Assembly: GCA_021464245.1 (NCBI GenBank)
Contig: JADCRB010000034.1
Coordinates: 1,054,001-1,118,000 of the forward strand
Direction: 5' to 3'
Origin: Carallia brachiata
Lineage: Eukaryota; Streptophyta; Magnoliopsida; Malpighiales; Rhizophoraceae
Length of the DNA stretch: 64,000 nucleotides
In this document: one piece after another, positions 45,701 through 59,138 of the stretch
How positions within the stretch are numbered: position 1 is the stretch's first letter
How the letters are laid out: each line of letters starts with the position of its first letter
Program-made: the position numbers and the translations under genes
The notes under the pieces: generated by a model
The model's database searches: none
Told to the model about the DNA's origin: nothing
The model's input: only the letters and a program-made list of their open reading frames with translations

Positions 45701-48537
45701 ATCTCCATATCCAAGACACAGCACTCCCGCTTTAAAATCTCAATCCAGTGTTCATAATTAAAAAAAAAGGAGGGGAAGGGGGCGTGTTTATGTGTATAAT
45801 CATATTGACCGAGTCCACACTTGGAAACTCTATTATCAAGTGAAATAGTCTCAAATCAAGTGGCTAGCATGCCCTTGTGGAGATTATGTGCAGTAGAAAA
45901 AGTTTTCAACTTAAGAGAAATAGAGCAGATATGCATAAATTGTCGCCATGGAAAGATTGAAAATGGAAGGCGTATTAATATATAAAACATGAGAGAATAT
46001 GGCCTCCTGCGCACAAAGTTCGTTCCCTCGATTAATTAATTAGGACCCCACAACAAGTTCTTCCCAGATCTTCTCATGGTAGGCATATTTGTGTTGGTCA
46101 AACCCAACTTGACAAAAGTAATGGTGAATCTGGCCTAGCTACTGATAATTACCGACACAGTAGACTCGACTGCGACATCTTTCCTCAATATGCAATGTAC
46201 CTTTTTTGACAAAATATGCAATGTACCTCAGCCTGTCTTTCTCAGTCACCTCCATGTATAGTAATATATTCTCTTTCAATATAGAGTGCTGCTCCTCTCG
46301 CACTAAATACTAATTAACAAAAAAAATTATATATATATATATATATATATCCCTTTCTTCCAATAAATTTGGCTAGCTTCTAGGAATAAAATAAAAATAT
46401 GATCCCACTGCACCATAATAGGGTAGCAGCAGTTCAATAACTACAGTTTTAAACCGTTGCCTTTGAGATTTAAGGCAGTAGTTTATAATGTCGCCTAAAC
46501 CTACATAATACACTAAATACATTAATATAGATCCATATTAAATATTTGTACAACTCACATAATTTTTGTTTGCACCAGCTTAATCATATGATTCAAAATC
46601 AATTTTTGTGTTTCCGTGTATGCTGCGATAACATGAAAAGCGACAAGGTATCACCACGAAAAGGTAGACGACATTAAGGACAAAAATGAACAGAAATATG
46701 TGAAGTACGATCCAATGCTTCTTTGCAAGAAGCAGGCAAGAAAAGAGTGTCTCACATAGTACCGTTGATTGAGAGATGCGTGCTCCGTTTCTGATGGTAG
46801 CTTGGCATGTCATGATGTAGCGCTTCTGCATTCTGATCCATCAATTGATCTAGAATTCGTGTGAAAAATCGACTTCCAAATTTACAACTATTCATCGACT
46901 ATATGTGTTGCATCAAAAAGTAAAAGTTTCTCAGTCAAAGCAAAGGTATCTGTATCATAATTGCCCTAATTAATGAAGAAAGATCTGTTAAATCTAATTA
47001 TTATTTGGAAATCTTTCAGAGCCAAAGAAAAATAATAAATTATAAATGGATCAAATGAAAGGAAAATATAACTTAAATGTAAAATTTTTGAGTTTGGGGC
47101 GTGTCTTTAAGTTTCCAAATTAGCTATACATATTCCTTGATGGGTTACTGTCATTATCCTACATATATCTTGCAAATTATTAGAAAGATCACGTTTGCTA
47201 TTGAAGTAGTCAAAAAGATGACAAAGCAACTTCAATTATATCATCCAAAAAGATGGACCCTCTCACAAATCCTACAAAACATTAGAAATCCCCAGAAATA
47301 TAATGTTGCGTCGAGTTGAAGTTTTCGAAGGATCTTCCTAATCGAAACCTTCAATTACTATTAGCCCTCCTTCCAAAGCTCGCCGTTTCTGTTTCTTTTC
47401 AGCTTTTCTTTCTTTGTTTCTCAAGGAAAATTATATTATTAAATATATTACGTGTTAGAACTGTTTCTTAACTCATCCACTAAAAAAGATTATTGAATAT
47501 TATAAAATTTTGATGGAATGACGCACGAGATCACATACATAAATCCACAACTTGATTATTGCTTAATCAATATTTTATAAAATTTAATACTCCCAAGTTG
47601 AAAACAGTCGAATTGGTTTATTTCATTAATTAGATTATTTCCTCGTCGTTTCCTTGTTCTTTGTTTCACTAAGAAGCACACTAGGCATTAAAAATTCGTC
47701 TGCACGTGAGATTGTTTTATTCTATATGTTGTGCTTGAATATCGCTGATAAGGGCTTGATTTTGTTATAATTATACGTATCAGAACACAACAAAAGATAA
47801 TTAGGTCAGATTCACTGTAATTGCAGTCGAAGATTTTACATTGTAGGTAATGGGTGACGTCGCTTGAAGTCGGTCGGGATAATTGCGACAAATATTTAGC
47901 ATAACTAAGACCAATGCACCGAGAGTACTAGATTGTATTACTTGAACTCTCAATATAGAATTCAAATTTTAGTCCTTACGAACAAAAAAAATAACTAAGA
48001 TCAACGCCAAGCATGACAACTAATTTAGGCAATATTATTGCGGTATAATAATTGATTAGAGCGCATGCGAACTGAGAACTTCTATTGTTTTCTGTAATGA
48101 GAACTTCATACCCTAAATGACAAGTGAATTTTTGTTGACTAGCTACTCGTATGTTCATGATACCCAAATGTGCTTGGCAACAAAAATTAAACCTAGTGCT
48201 TAATTGAGAGCCGAGACCAGACCCATATCCTTTTTCTCTGGTCTGTTGTCCTAATGGTACGCATAATTAAGCTTATATGGCAATAAGTTCGTGCTTATAT
48301 TGATCGATGCTCTTTCCCAAAAAATGCAAGCAAATTAATGTGTTCGGTTGTCATTCAAGATGCAGTGGGCTTGTTTTGGGTTCGAGGTGGTGACACTGGC
48401 ATACATAGTTCGCTATTAATATTATGTATTAGACACCTCAGGCTTGAGGAAATTCGCTTACTAGGGCACAAGCATGCATGCACCCAATTAACCGATTCTT
48501 AACTAATTGATATAAATCAATTTGAACTGAATGAGGA

Positions 48538-48755
48538 GCTCAATATATCACAAGACGGCAGCATAAAACTTGTTGAGTTGATCAAAATACCACGATTTTC
48601 TTATTGTTAGTGCCAACACTGGACCTATTCTCCCAATGTGGACTCTCTCAGTGTCCAGCAAAAGGAAAAAAAAAAAAAAAAAAAAAAAGAAAGACACCAT
48701 TAATGAGATCAATAATGCATCTCTCTCCTCAGTTAAAAAAAAATTATTTATTTGA
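48538..48755. mobile_element. A-tailed insertion private to copy B
   Basis: Copy B carries about 215 bp between TTTGAACTGAATGA and TTTGAAGAAATACACATG that is missing from copy A (39,150-39,165). It includes a 24-base A-run at about 48,665-48,690 in the middle rather than at the end, so its class is unclear; a retroposed fragment is possible. Confidence 0.4.
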
Positions 48756-49894
48756 AGAAATACACATGAAAAGAAAATGGGAGATATCAATTAACCTGTA
48801 ATTAACTTTCGAATTACTTGGGATGATCCCAGAAAGTCTTAAGCTTGAAGCATCACCATTATTTCAACCACAATAAACACGTATAAAATTAAACTTAATT
48901 AATAAGTTCCCCACATCCCATTTTTGAACGAGTAAAAGAGAGCAACTTATAGTTAAGTTAAAGGGAGAGAAGACCATCCATATCAATATTGAAAAAATAT
49001 TGCGTGAGGTGGCTTGAGTATAAAGATGAAAGGTTTAGTACATTTTTTTTTTTCTAGGATTCCTCTCCTTTCTTTTGTTTTTTTCAGAAGGAAACAAACA
49101 AAACTGGCTACCACATATTCGAGGCCATGATACCCCCAAATATGTCTTGTAGACTAACCATAGTACTAGTTGGCAGTAGCACGGCTCGAGAACGGAACTT
49201 GTGCCGGGATTTTCTTGTTTTATTATGGATTCAAGTTTTAAATCGGTGGGCCGATATTACAAAAAAAAAAAAAAAAAAAAAGAAAGAAAAGAGTGCCAGG
49301 AAAAAGAAGACGTGCGGTGCAAAAGACAGCAATATTACGGCAGACCTACTGTTATTTGGTATTTGCCTCCACACAGACAGCTGTGATACAGCCCGTCTGC
49401 CACAAAGTATATTGTGAATGCTTTGCCGTCTATTACACGTATTCATTAAGAGTAACCAAGTTATGATGATTTTGTTGGGTTGCGAAAGCGTGGAAACGCC
49501 ACGCATAGCACGTACTGCAGAACCCAATTTGGGTTTTACCTCAACAGATTTCATAAATAAATTATATATATATATGTGAAGATTTTATGTAAAGTTCTAC
49601 TGCAGGAGGAAGTTAACTACAACTCGGCCTTCTCTGCTGGCCTGTCGTTGGGAAAAAAAAGATAACAAAAACCAAGTCAATCAGATGATACAGGACCCAA
49701 TTTACAGAAATCGGGAGAGAAATACAATTCCCTTGGAAATTAGACTCGTAGGAAAAATAATAATAAAAAAAGAGAGCCCTAGTTAATTTCTGGCCAACAA
49801 TGGCTCTTACACGCCACGCAGACGCAGAGACAGAAAAGGGTACGTAGGATGATCAGATGCCTCTATTACATGTTTTTGGTTTTATTGATTTCAA

Positions 49895-50197
49895 TCACTC
49901 TGCACCAGGAGCAAAATCAGGCACTTGTGGTGGTGCTAAGGCCAAAAAAAAGAGAAGGGTCATGATCATGACTGGTATCAAGAGAAAAGCAAATGGCGGC
50001 GGCGGCAACGGTGGCAACAACACTGGCAGTACGAGGAGAGACACAGCGAACACAAGCATAACCATGATGCTATAGTAACTTACCATTAAACTTTCTTGAA
50101 GTTGCGCTCTGCGTCCATGAAGGGTTCCTTCTCTAATGGGGCGGCGGCTATGAGGATCACTCCTGTTCATGGGCCTCCATTGTTTTGACTCTAGCAT
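49895..50197 (-). CDS. ARGOS/OSR-family small membrane protein (OSR-d)
   Basis: Tandem-duplicate partner of OSR-c: intronless, 100 residues, ATG at 50,197-50,195. Basic N-terminus, hydrophobic hairpin with LPPLPPPP at residues 61-68, LALAPP and an acidic end are all kept. The substitutions relative to OSR-c lie in the N-terminal arm (R21I), the start of segment 2 (V70A, L71F), its middle (A80T) and the tail (S99A); all are conservative for a membrane hairpin except R21I. The core promoter is slightly altered (CATAAAGG at 50,333-50,340), and a (TA)n tract upstream (50,366-50,402) is longer than in copy A. The two genes may therefore differ in expression. Confidence 0.88.
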   Translation of the reverse strand: MLESKQWRPMNRSDPHSRRPIREGTLHGRRAQLQESLMVSYYSIMVMLVFAVSLLVLPVLLPPLPPPPFAFLLIPVMIMTLLFFLALAPPQVPDFAPGAE

Positions 50198-50332
50198 TTA
50201 CCAATAGCCCGAGGATATCAAGAGACTTTGGAGATGACTTAATTATCGACAGTGATCAAGACCAAAAATGAAAGAGAGGGGTGCATTTGCATAGATACGA
50301 AAAGTCGAGGAGAGGAGTCAGGGGGATTGATT

Positions 50333-50340
50333 CCTTTATG
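50333..50340 (-). promoter_or_regulatory. TATA-like box of OSR-d
   Basis: CATAAAGG on the minus strand, about 140 bases before the OSR-d ATG. It aligns with the stronger CGTATAAAGG of OSR-c. Confidence 0.4.
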
Positions 50341-50360
50341 ATATGGAAATAATAATTTGG

Positions 50361-50405
<45 letters not shown>

Positions 50406-53400
50406 CAATAGGATAATTTATAATCCAATCCTGTCATAAAGAAATGCAATTCTACACTAACACCAACCTTGTTGAGGAATGAAACTTCTTAGTGCAAGTA
50501 AAGGTCGCCAATCTTTTTGAGAAACAAATCATCCTTCTTACAATTCTATTAAAAAGAATTAAATCTATTAACCGTACAATTAAACCTCTATACTGTCACC
50601 AAACTCGTTGAGTGAAATTTCTCAATGCAAGTAATTAAAGATCACCAATCTCTCCAGGTAGACACATTTAATCCTATTGAATACACCCCACTAAATATTT
50701 TTTGTGAAAATTTGAACTTATAATTTTATGTTCTTATGATAGGAACAAGTTCTCAACCCACTAAATTACAAATATCCTTTATTGATGTGACTATCTTATA
50801 AGTTCAACAAATTGAATTGTATTTTATATATTATTCAAATTGACAAATTAAAAATATTACATACAGTGAAGGGGTAAATTTACACCTTGAAATATCTCCC
50901 CGTGACAATGAATGAAGACGTAAGGCGACATTACCGATCGAGTCGCTTATGGGTCACTTTCGGACACAATGCAATCAAAGCTGTTAGGCTATATGTGTAT
51001 CATCTATGTCTTGATTCAGACTGGCCAAAGCAAGCTTCTTTTGTAGATAAAATTTCAAAATGACAATTAATATTGACTAATTATCTCCTCCCCGCTTTTC
51101 CAAAAGTAAAATCGTATAACTCTATCCCAACAGCTTTTCTCACTTTTATTAATTATCGTCTTTGTTGCGAAAGGCCAATTATCTAAATTGTGAGCACAGT
51201 AGCTGTAATTCTTCACGGTCATAGGTTCCTCCAACAAAATTCTTGGTGTTGGTTTACTTGTTGACTTGGGTGCTAGCTGGATCACGCCAGCTATAAAGGG
51301 GCCAACGACCAAAATTACAAAGGGCCAGCTATAAGGGTGCGTATACTTTTCTTAATCAATTCCCTTTCTGGTAACCGAGTGTTCAGCTTTTCCCGCTTTA
51401 GTCCATTGAGAGGCCCGCTGCACACCAGACAAGAGGAATAAAGTACATAATTCATATTTAATGGAATATCAACGAGCACACAATTTATTTATTAATATAT
51501 AATAATTCATCTGTTTTTTTTAAATTTAATTATCAAACGATACATATTACTACATATTAATATGCGTCTGAATAGAATTATACTATCTAAAGTTTTCTAA
51601 AATATATATAAATGGGCAACGGTTATTTTTATTTGTCTAAAAATATACTCAAAATACTAAGCATATATCTTATACTACATGTATTTATTTTATCATTTTT
51701 TTATTTTGAATGGACTTCATAGGCATGAAATCATGAGTTTGAAAAAATTACTCAAATTAGAAATTCTTTATAATATATATTGCTTTTGAGTGGTGAGAGA
51801 TTTAATGTGAGTTTTTACGGTAGTTTTTTTTTTGTTTCGTTACAGGGCGACAAAAAAATAAAAATCAAAACAAAATAATCACTAAAACTCAAATATAAAA
51901 CTAAGATATTTTAACAAAATATTTCAACCAATTATACTCGTATTCTCATATTAAATGGAGGCTCTTGCCTTTGATTAATTGGGCCTGGTGGGTTCTTGAT
52001 TGTAAGCCCACTAGATATTAGGGAAGGTCACAATGCATACAACTTTTAATTGAATAATACGATTGCTACAAACTATTCATACAAATGTGATTTTAATCCA
52101 TCACAATATGTATTATTGATTTTGCTAATAAAGTTTATATTACAATGAAAAATTGCATTAGTTTCACAAATAGATATATAAATTTGTTGGTAGATATTTC
52201 ATTTTGCTAATTATTTCTTGCCGCCAAATTATTTCTGATAAAGGATTGCCAACTCCTACTAAAGTTATGTTTGTCAATGGTGACATAAGTAGATGACATT
52301 GATGTCATCCCTTTGTTCAAGGTTCAATGAATTTCTACTCTTTCTCTTATTTCAACTTGAAACTCTGATAAAGAACCCTTGTCTTATGCTACTTTATTAA
52401 CTTTCATTTATAGGATTTTATTGTTATGTCTTGTCTAAAATAACCAATAAATCCATCCCTGATAACCTTCCCCTGTAAACTACTAAGCAACACTGATTAG
52501 ACTAGTGGAACCTTGAAACTCCCATAGCCAGTGAATTGGCATGCCGTTAGTCCAGCCGTATACTTGGAAAATATGTACACTTTGATATCTTCATGGAACC
52601 AAGTAGCTTTATAGACAAATTCTTCGACTCAACAGCTAGGCTGGACAGATGGATTGCAGAACATGGCGTACCCGTTTCGATTGGATTACTTTACACTTTG
52701 AGTACGCATGTAGCCATAGGATGTTAGCCATAAGTTGGTTTGAATCGCACATATTATAAGGGCCTGACATTAGAGAATATGTTATGTTAACAGGTGTCAA
52801 TAGGTGCCAGATGAGAGTTGAGAAATTAGAGAATATGTTATGTTAAATTGCGATGGCAATGGTTTCTCCCAAAAAAAAAAAAAAAAAGCAATGGCAATGG
52901 CGGTTTTTTTTTTTTTTTCCTTCTTTAAATATCATAACCAATTCGTGTCGTCTTACCTGAGTTATGTGCATCTTGGATTTCAATCATCATATAGTTACAA
53001 AGGAAATAAAAATCCGTTTTATATCAGCAAGCACATTTGAAACCGATGGAATTCTTTCTATCTATGAATCACCACTCACAAAAGTGCAAACACGTACATC
53101 ATATGATGATCGAGCCTGTTTCACCAGCATCGATGAAAAGATACCCATAACAATATTCAATAGATTTAATTATATGAATCTTTTTTCATCACTTGTTTTG
53201 TTATAAAATAATTTTTCTAAATAAGCTGTCTGAGCAATTATTTCGGTTGTTTTTATTGAACTTCCTTCTTGTATCATTAAAGAGTTGTCTATTAATACAC
53301 AACATCAACATATGTGTCAGAAATCATTACACTTCAAAATTTAAATTGTTAATTAGATGAAAGTTATCAAAATATGAATCATATATTAAATTTAAAATTT

Positions 53401-53845
53401 CATTTAAGATTCAAAGCAATGCCTTTAATTTCTTCTTCAAATTCAACTAATTCACCTGCTTCAAGTCCATGAATTGAAATCCGATTGTTCCAAAAAAAAT
53501 TTTATCAACTATTCTAAAGTCAAGTTAATGGTGCTCAATCCCTCGTCTTGGCATCTATTTTTGTCACTTTCTGAATTGGCCGGGTTTCGTTTCCATCTGC
53601 AAAATCACTCAAAAGGAACAGAGGAAAAGACGAAAAATCTTAAATTGCTGTTCTTTTGCTACCGGCAAAGACGTCAACGACCGGTTGCCAGTTATAAGTA
53701 ACAGTTGACAAACGGCGGACGTGAAAATAAACATAAAAGCGACCGCTCTTTAGCCTTCCGCTCCACCCTTCTTCTTCGACAGAAAACAAAACGATGTCGT
53801 ATAGCGCATGGTTCTGTTTCTTTTCTGCTTAAAACAAAAGTTGCT

Positions 53846-53866
53846 CCCCCCCCCCCCCCCTCCAAG
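53846..53866. repeat. C homopolymer in copy B
   Basis: About 17 consecutive C residues, absent at the matching place in copy A (about 45,085). Likely polymorphic or error-prone in sequencing. Confidence 0.8.
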
Positions 53867-56215
53867 ATTTGAACGAATGAATTATTCTCCCCAATTACAA
53901 TTTGCCCAAATTTCATAACTATATTTTTTGATAATTTCCTTGAAATTATGAGAAAGTGGTGTAATTTTCTGGCAAGTGGGAAAAGAGAGCTTTTATCTGC
54001 AACACCATCAATATGGTAATGCAGTGCTTCTAGGTCTGCATAATATTGACGGGCTATGCGTAAACAGAAATATCTCTATTAATACTCTGTACAAATTGTT
54101 CGTAAGCCTCTCGAAAATAACTACAATATTAAGTTGAGTGGGTCAAGTCTGAAACAACCACTCCTTGATTTTTCAGAACTACTATATATGTGTCTAGGTC
54201 GTCGAGGTCCTAAACTTTTTCTAAAGATACAAACTTTGTTTTCTTCAACTATTAGTAGTATAAAATACGTGGGCCTGTTAGTGACTTGACCTAACTAATC
54301 TTTATTTGTCGTGTTGTTCAAAAAACAACAAAAAAAAAAAATAAATTAATTTTTGTTTAACTTAACATATTTGACCTCTAAATTCAAGAAACAATACTCC
54401 CATTTGAAAAGAGATTTTTAATTTAATTATCATTATTTAATAAATATAATTTGTTTATAATCTTATATTATAAAATAAGTGAGGTCTATTTAAATAAATA
54501 AATAAAAAATAAATTTTTATGATATTAGATAATAAATTTTTACTCACAAAAAAAAAAATAAATAACAAGCCCCGACTTTAAAATCTCAGTCCAGCTTTCA
54601 TAATAAAAAAAGGTTATGTGTGTAATCATATTTACAGATAGTCCACACTCGGAAACTCTATTATCAAGTGAAATAATCTCGAATTCAAGTGGCTAGCATG
54701 CCCTTGTCGAGTTTATGTGTAGTAGAAAAAGTTGTCAACACATAAGAAATAGAGCAGATATGCATAACTTGTCGCCATGGAAAGATTCAAAATGGGAGGT
54801 GTATTAATATATAAAGTATGGGAGATTATGGCCTCCTGCACACAAAGTTCGTTCCCTCGCTTAATTAATTAAGACCCCACAACAACTTCTTCCCGGATCT
54901 TCTCAACCTAGGCATATTATTTGTGTTGGTCAAACCCAACTTGACAAAAGTAATGGTGAATCTGGCCTAGCTACTGATAATTAATGACAAGGCAGACTCG
55001 ACAGTGACATCTTTCCTCAATATGCAATGTTCGTCTGCCTGTCTTTCTCAGTCACCTCCATGTAGTAATATATTCTCTTTATGTAAAGTGCTGCTCCTCA
55101 CGCACTAAAAACTAATTAACAAAAAAATAATGTGTATATATATATATATATATATTTCCCTTTCTTCCAATAAATTTGGCTAGCTTCAAAGAATAAAATA
55201 AAAATATGAATCCACTGCATCATAATATGGTAGCAATGGTTCAATAACTACGAATTTGAATTGTTGCCTTTGCAATTTAAGACAGCAGTTATACCGTCAC
55301 TTAAACTTACATAGTACACTAAATACATAAATATAAATTCATATTAAATATTTGTACAACTCAAATAATTTTTATTTGCACCAGCTTAATCATATGATTC
55401 AAAATCAATTTTTGTGTTTCCGTGTATGCTGCAATAATATGAAAAGCTACAAGGTGTCACCATGAAAAGGTAGACGACATTAGGGACAAAATGAACAGAA
55501 TATATGAAGTGCGATCCAATGCTCCTTTGTAAGAAGCAGGCAAGCAAGGCATGTCTCACATAGTACCGTTGATTGAGGGATGCATGCTCCGTTTCTGTTG
55601 GTAGCTTGGCATGTCATGATGTAGAGCTTCTGCATTCTGATACATTAATTGATCTAGAATTCGTGTGAAAAATCGACTTCCAAATTTAGTAAAAAAAAAT
55701 TATAACTATTCATCGACTATATGTTGCATCAAAAAGTAAAAGTTTCATAGTCAAAGTATTGGTATCTGTATCTTAATTGCCGTAATTAATGAGGAAAGAA
55801 CAGTTAAATCCAATTATTATTTGGAAATCTTTCAGAGCCAAAGAAAAATAATAAATTATAAATGGATCAAATGAAAGGAAAATATAACTAAAATGTAAAA
55901 TTTTTGAGTTTTGGGCGTGTCTTTAAATTTCCAGATTAGCTATACATATTCCTTGGTGGGTTAGTGTCATTATCTAGGTATATATTGCAAATTATTAGAA
56001 AGATCGCGTTTGCTTTTGAAGTAGTCGTAAAGAAGACAAAGCAACTTCAATTATATCATCCAAAAAGATGGACCCTCTCACAAATCCTACAAAACATTAG
56101 AAATCTCCAGAAATATTATATTGAGTCGAGGCGAAGTTTTCGAAGGGTCTTCCTAATCGAAACTTTCAATTACTATTCACCCTCCTTCCAAAAGTCCTCG
56201 TTTCTTTTTCTTTTC

Positions 56216-56590
56216 AACTTATCGTTTTTTTTTTTTTCCTGTTTTTCTTTTTTTGAACAGCTAGTATACTTTTATTCATGGTATCTCTGTCAAAAGAAAA
56301 GATACTGCATGGAAAAACAACAGCCTGAACCTAAATGAATTGGCTGTCAAGGTTATCCCAACAACAAAAAATTGGGCAACCCATACAAAAGATTTGCTCA
56401 TTGCTGCAGTATACCAAAATCAAACCAGAATATCCAAAAAAAAAAAAAAGGAGTTTAACCCAAACCTCTCTATACACTAATATGCGATCCCCCAATCCCC
56501 AAAGAACAGCCCCCTTCGCACAAAACAAGCATACTGTACTTTCTTCCACGAAAACAGCATTTTTTTTTTTTTTGTGTCAAAACTTATCTT
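56216..56590 (-). mobile_element. Retroposon-like fragment (possible LINE 3' end)
   Basis: On the minus strand this G/T-rich segment ends with GATACCATGAATAAAAG and an A-rich run (plus-strand T-tract 56,227-56,256), resembling plant LINE 3' ends. AACTTATC occurs on both sides (about 56,216-56,224 and 56,583-56,590), a possible short target-site duplication. It sits exactly at the right edge of duplication copy B. No protein domain is recognisable. Confidence 0.4.
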
Positions 56591-57232
56591 AATTTCTTCT
56601 AATCATTAATTATAACTAATACTAAGGATTCATGCCAAGTGAGAGGATGTATCCCAACATGTCCCAAAAGATCTATTCTCAATTTACAAATTTTTCTCAA
56701 TGAAATTATATTGATTTAGTTGAATTTTATGAAGCCATGAGGGTTGATCAAATTATAGCTTTTTTTTGGGTGCAAATATCAAGCAGTAATACAGCTTTAC
56801 ATGGATTCCATCTTTAGATATATATCTCTTATTTCAGTTTCCCAGTCATTCATGGCCCATTTTTTCAATTTTTCATTGTAAATAGTTAGAGATAGTACAA
56901 AGCAGATAGTACAAGGTTAGATGTCTTTTCCCTGAAGCTCTTTCTTCCAAATTCAATGCATCTATTACTGTATTCCTCTCTAACTTTTTGACTAGGAATA
57001 TGGCCGCAATTTGTCAATCCAAATTGCCTTACAAAATGCATAATCAATACAATTACATGACACCAATAATTATTAAATTCGGTCAAAAAATTAATAATAT
57101 TGTTAAATAAGAATATTATTATTAAATTTTTTGAGAAAATATTATTATTATTATTTTAAGTGAAGTGTAAACTTTGTCCAAAGGAAAGTCAGCCGTTGAA
57201 AACGAAGCCAAGTACAGTGCCACACATACGGT

Positions 57233-58122
57233 ACTACTGTGCATTAAAGGTTTAAAAAAAATAAAAATTTCAATTAATCAAGAAAATAGAATTGAATTAA
57301 ATTAAATTTTCAGTTAACTGAATCGATTTTATAACCAGCTAACCAAACCGAAAAAAATTAAAATTTTCAGTTCAGTTTCAGTTTTTAAAATTAAAAAATC
57401 ATAATTAATTGAATCGAACTGAAATACTGTTTTATTTTTTCATAATAAAAATATTACTAATACAGCAATTGTTAACAAATAAATGTTAAAAATATTATAT
57501 TTTAAATAATTAGTTATTATTTTTTATATATAATGATAGTTATTTTTGATAGGGAATAAAAGAAGATTCCTATTATTTACGAATCTATTAATATTTATAT
57601 TATTTTATTTTATATTTTATAATTAGATATTATATTCTTTTTAAGATTTTCTAATTAAAATTCTATGTAGAGTTATTTTCTAATTAAAATTCTAATTTTA
57701 GTCCTATTTAGTTTTGTCAGTCTAGCATTATAGATAAGTTTGAGTTTCAATTTTATTATTAAGTCATGTTTATAAAAATTGATTGTTAATTTTGAAGTAT
57801 TTTTCCAGTGAATTCTTGTGTTTTACGAGTGGATTTCTGCATAATACAAGTGGATTCCCGTTATTTTTGCATATTTTTCAGGTGGATTCTCAAATTGTTC
57901 GTTGATTTTGTTTTTCATCCCACATCAAATTTTCTTTAAAATATATTTCAAAATTAGTTGTCTACATTTAGATTGTAATTTTTTTTTTTTTTGTTATTAA
58001 ATTCAGTTAACCAAATTTTCAGTTCGTAAACAGTTTTAGATTTTGTATAATTAAAAATTTCAATTTAAGAACAATTATTATGGTTCAGTTCAGTTAACCG
58101 AACTTTGAACACTACTACTGTG
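57233..58122. mobile_element. Non-autonomous DNA element with subterminal GGTTAACCG-type motifs
   Basis: The element at 57,242-58,113 is flanked by a perfect 9-bp direct repeat ACTACTGTG (57,233-57,241 and 58,114-58,122). Its ends are loosely inverted (CATTAAAGGTTT against AGTGTTCAAAGTT), and both subterminal regions carry words related to CAGTTAACTGAA/CAGTTAACCGAA. This resembles hAT-like or Mutator-like MITEs common in dicots. The centre (57,540-57,960) looks different in composition and may be a nested LTR fragment. No transposase. Confidence 0.55.
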
Positions 58123-58561
58123 AATGTGATACCAAAGTTAATGATCTTATATTCCTGTTTCCATCTTAATTGGAGCACTTAATGTCTATCATAATATTTG
58201 TTTAGAAACTCTATCATTGATTTCTCCAAAACATACTTCTCTTCTCTATGCTTTAATATTAGTCACTTTTTTTTCTCAAGATAGTTGTCTTTCCCATTAA
58301 CTTTTCAATCCGGAATAATTAGTAATAGCATTAAATCCCATTTTCACCCAAATTTTCTTTTGGATGTGACCAAAAAAAAAAAACTATTGAAATGCTTTTG
58401 ATTCCAGCCAACTTTACTTTTGTTTTCAAAAAACGAAACATATATAGTAGCCCAATTTACTGTGGAAGCGAGAAAGTAGTGAAACATATTTACCCAACAA
58501 AATGAACTCATTGACCTGTAAAGGGGGCCCAAATTCTATTACTTTATATTATTTTTTTTAG

Positions 58562-59138
58562 TGTGAAATAAAAGAGCTCCCGTGTGTACGCTTGCCAATA
58601 CTATCGCACGTCGCGTCTTTCGATCGGCTTCATCGGCCCGTGCGGACGTTTGGTGCCCCGTTTGCGGGCTTCGTGCCCTGTGGTGGGCTTGTTTGGTTTT
58701 TCTGTTTCGATTTTTCCTTTGCGGTTGCTGTCGACGTGCTTTTTTAGTTGAGGTTTTCTTGTTGGTGTTCATGCAGGGTCCCCCGCTTCTCCACCATGGC
58801 AGGTTTGGGTAGGGAGGAGGGGGACGTCTGGCTTTTTGGTTGGCTGTTGTGCCTTGGTAGTTGTTGGGGCCTTATACAGCTGGAGCTGGATCTTGTGCGA
58901 GAGTTCCATCATCGTTGCCCTGCCCCCGCCGGTCCTTGGTCGCTCTCCCCCGGCTTAGTTGCTTCCCTCCTCCGACCTCTCAATCTTCCTCAACGTTGGA
59001 GTTTGTCCGTTTTCTTGTTGTGCCTGGCAACTCTGGCTACGGCAAGTCTTTGGTCGGTCTTGTGATGCTGTCGACCTACTGTGGGTCGTGTTGCCGCCTT
59101 CCCAACTGTGTCGGGGTATATTTAATAAAAAAAAAATC
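58562..59138 (+). mobile_element. GC-rich A-tailed insertion, probably a non-LTR retroposon end
   Basis: About 565 bp of sharply higher GC, rich in G and T on this strand, set in AT-rich DNA and ending ATATTTAATAAAA plus a 10-base A-run. Overlapping frames in all three phases are open for long stretches (58,582-58,812; 58,748-59,065; 58,861-59,148), which reflects composition rather than coding. No RT or RNase H motif is visible and no target-site duplication was found. A processed transcript from an unrelated GC-rich gene is an alternative. Confidence 0.4.

Larger units (their letters stand above)
37655..47412. repeat. Tandem segmental duplication, copy A (~9.76 kb)
   Basis: Starts with AATATTATTAAATATATTACG at about 37,668 and runs to the CTTTTCTTTCTTTG junction at about 47,412, where copy B begins with the same start sequence. 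Most of its length aligns collinearly with copy B; for example 38,000-38,400 with 47,740-48,150, 40,600-41,250 with 49,610-50,230, 43,200-43,800 with 51,950-52,560, and 46,560-47,340 with 55,380-56,170. Copy A has private insertions: a TRIM (38,523-38,907), a foldback element (40,003-40,480), a hAT-type MITE (41,867-42,049) and two AT-rich insertions (about 42,118-42,270 and 42,607-42,795). Its only recognisable gene is OSR-c. Confidence 0.9.
47415..56225. repeat. Tandem segmental duplication, copy B (~8.8 kb)
   Basis: Directly follows copy A in the same orientation and ends about 56,225, where a retroposon-like segment begins. It lacks the five insertions seen in copy A. It has its own differences: an extra ~215 bp with a 24-base A-run (about 48,538-48,755), a small internal repeat near 50,500-50,640, and a replaced stretch near 52,750-53,000. 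Its only recognisable gene is OSR-d. Direct head-to-tail repetition is what unequal crossing-over produces. Confidence 0.9.

Noticed and set aside
46580..46831. 83-codon minus frame with a hydrophobic segment
   Set aside because: The matching copy-B DNA (about 55,400-55,640) has indels that break the frame, so coding constraint is absent.
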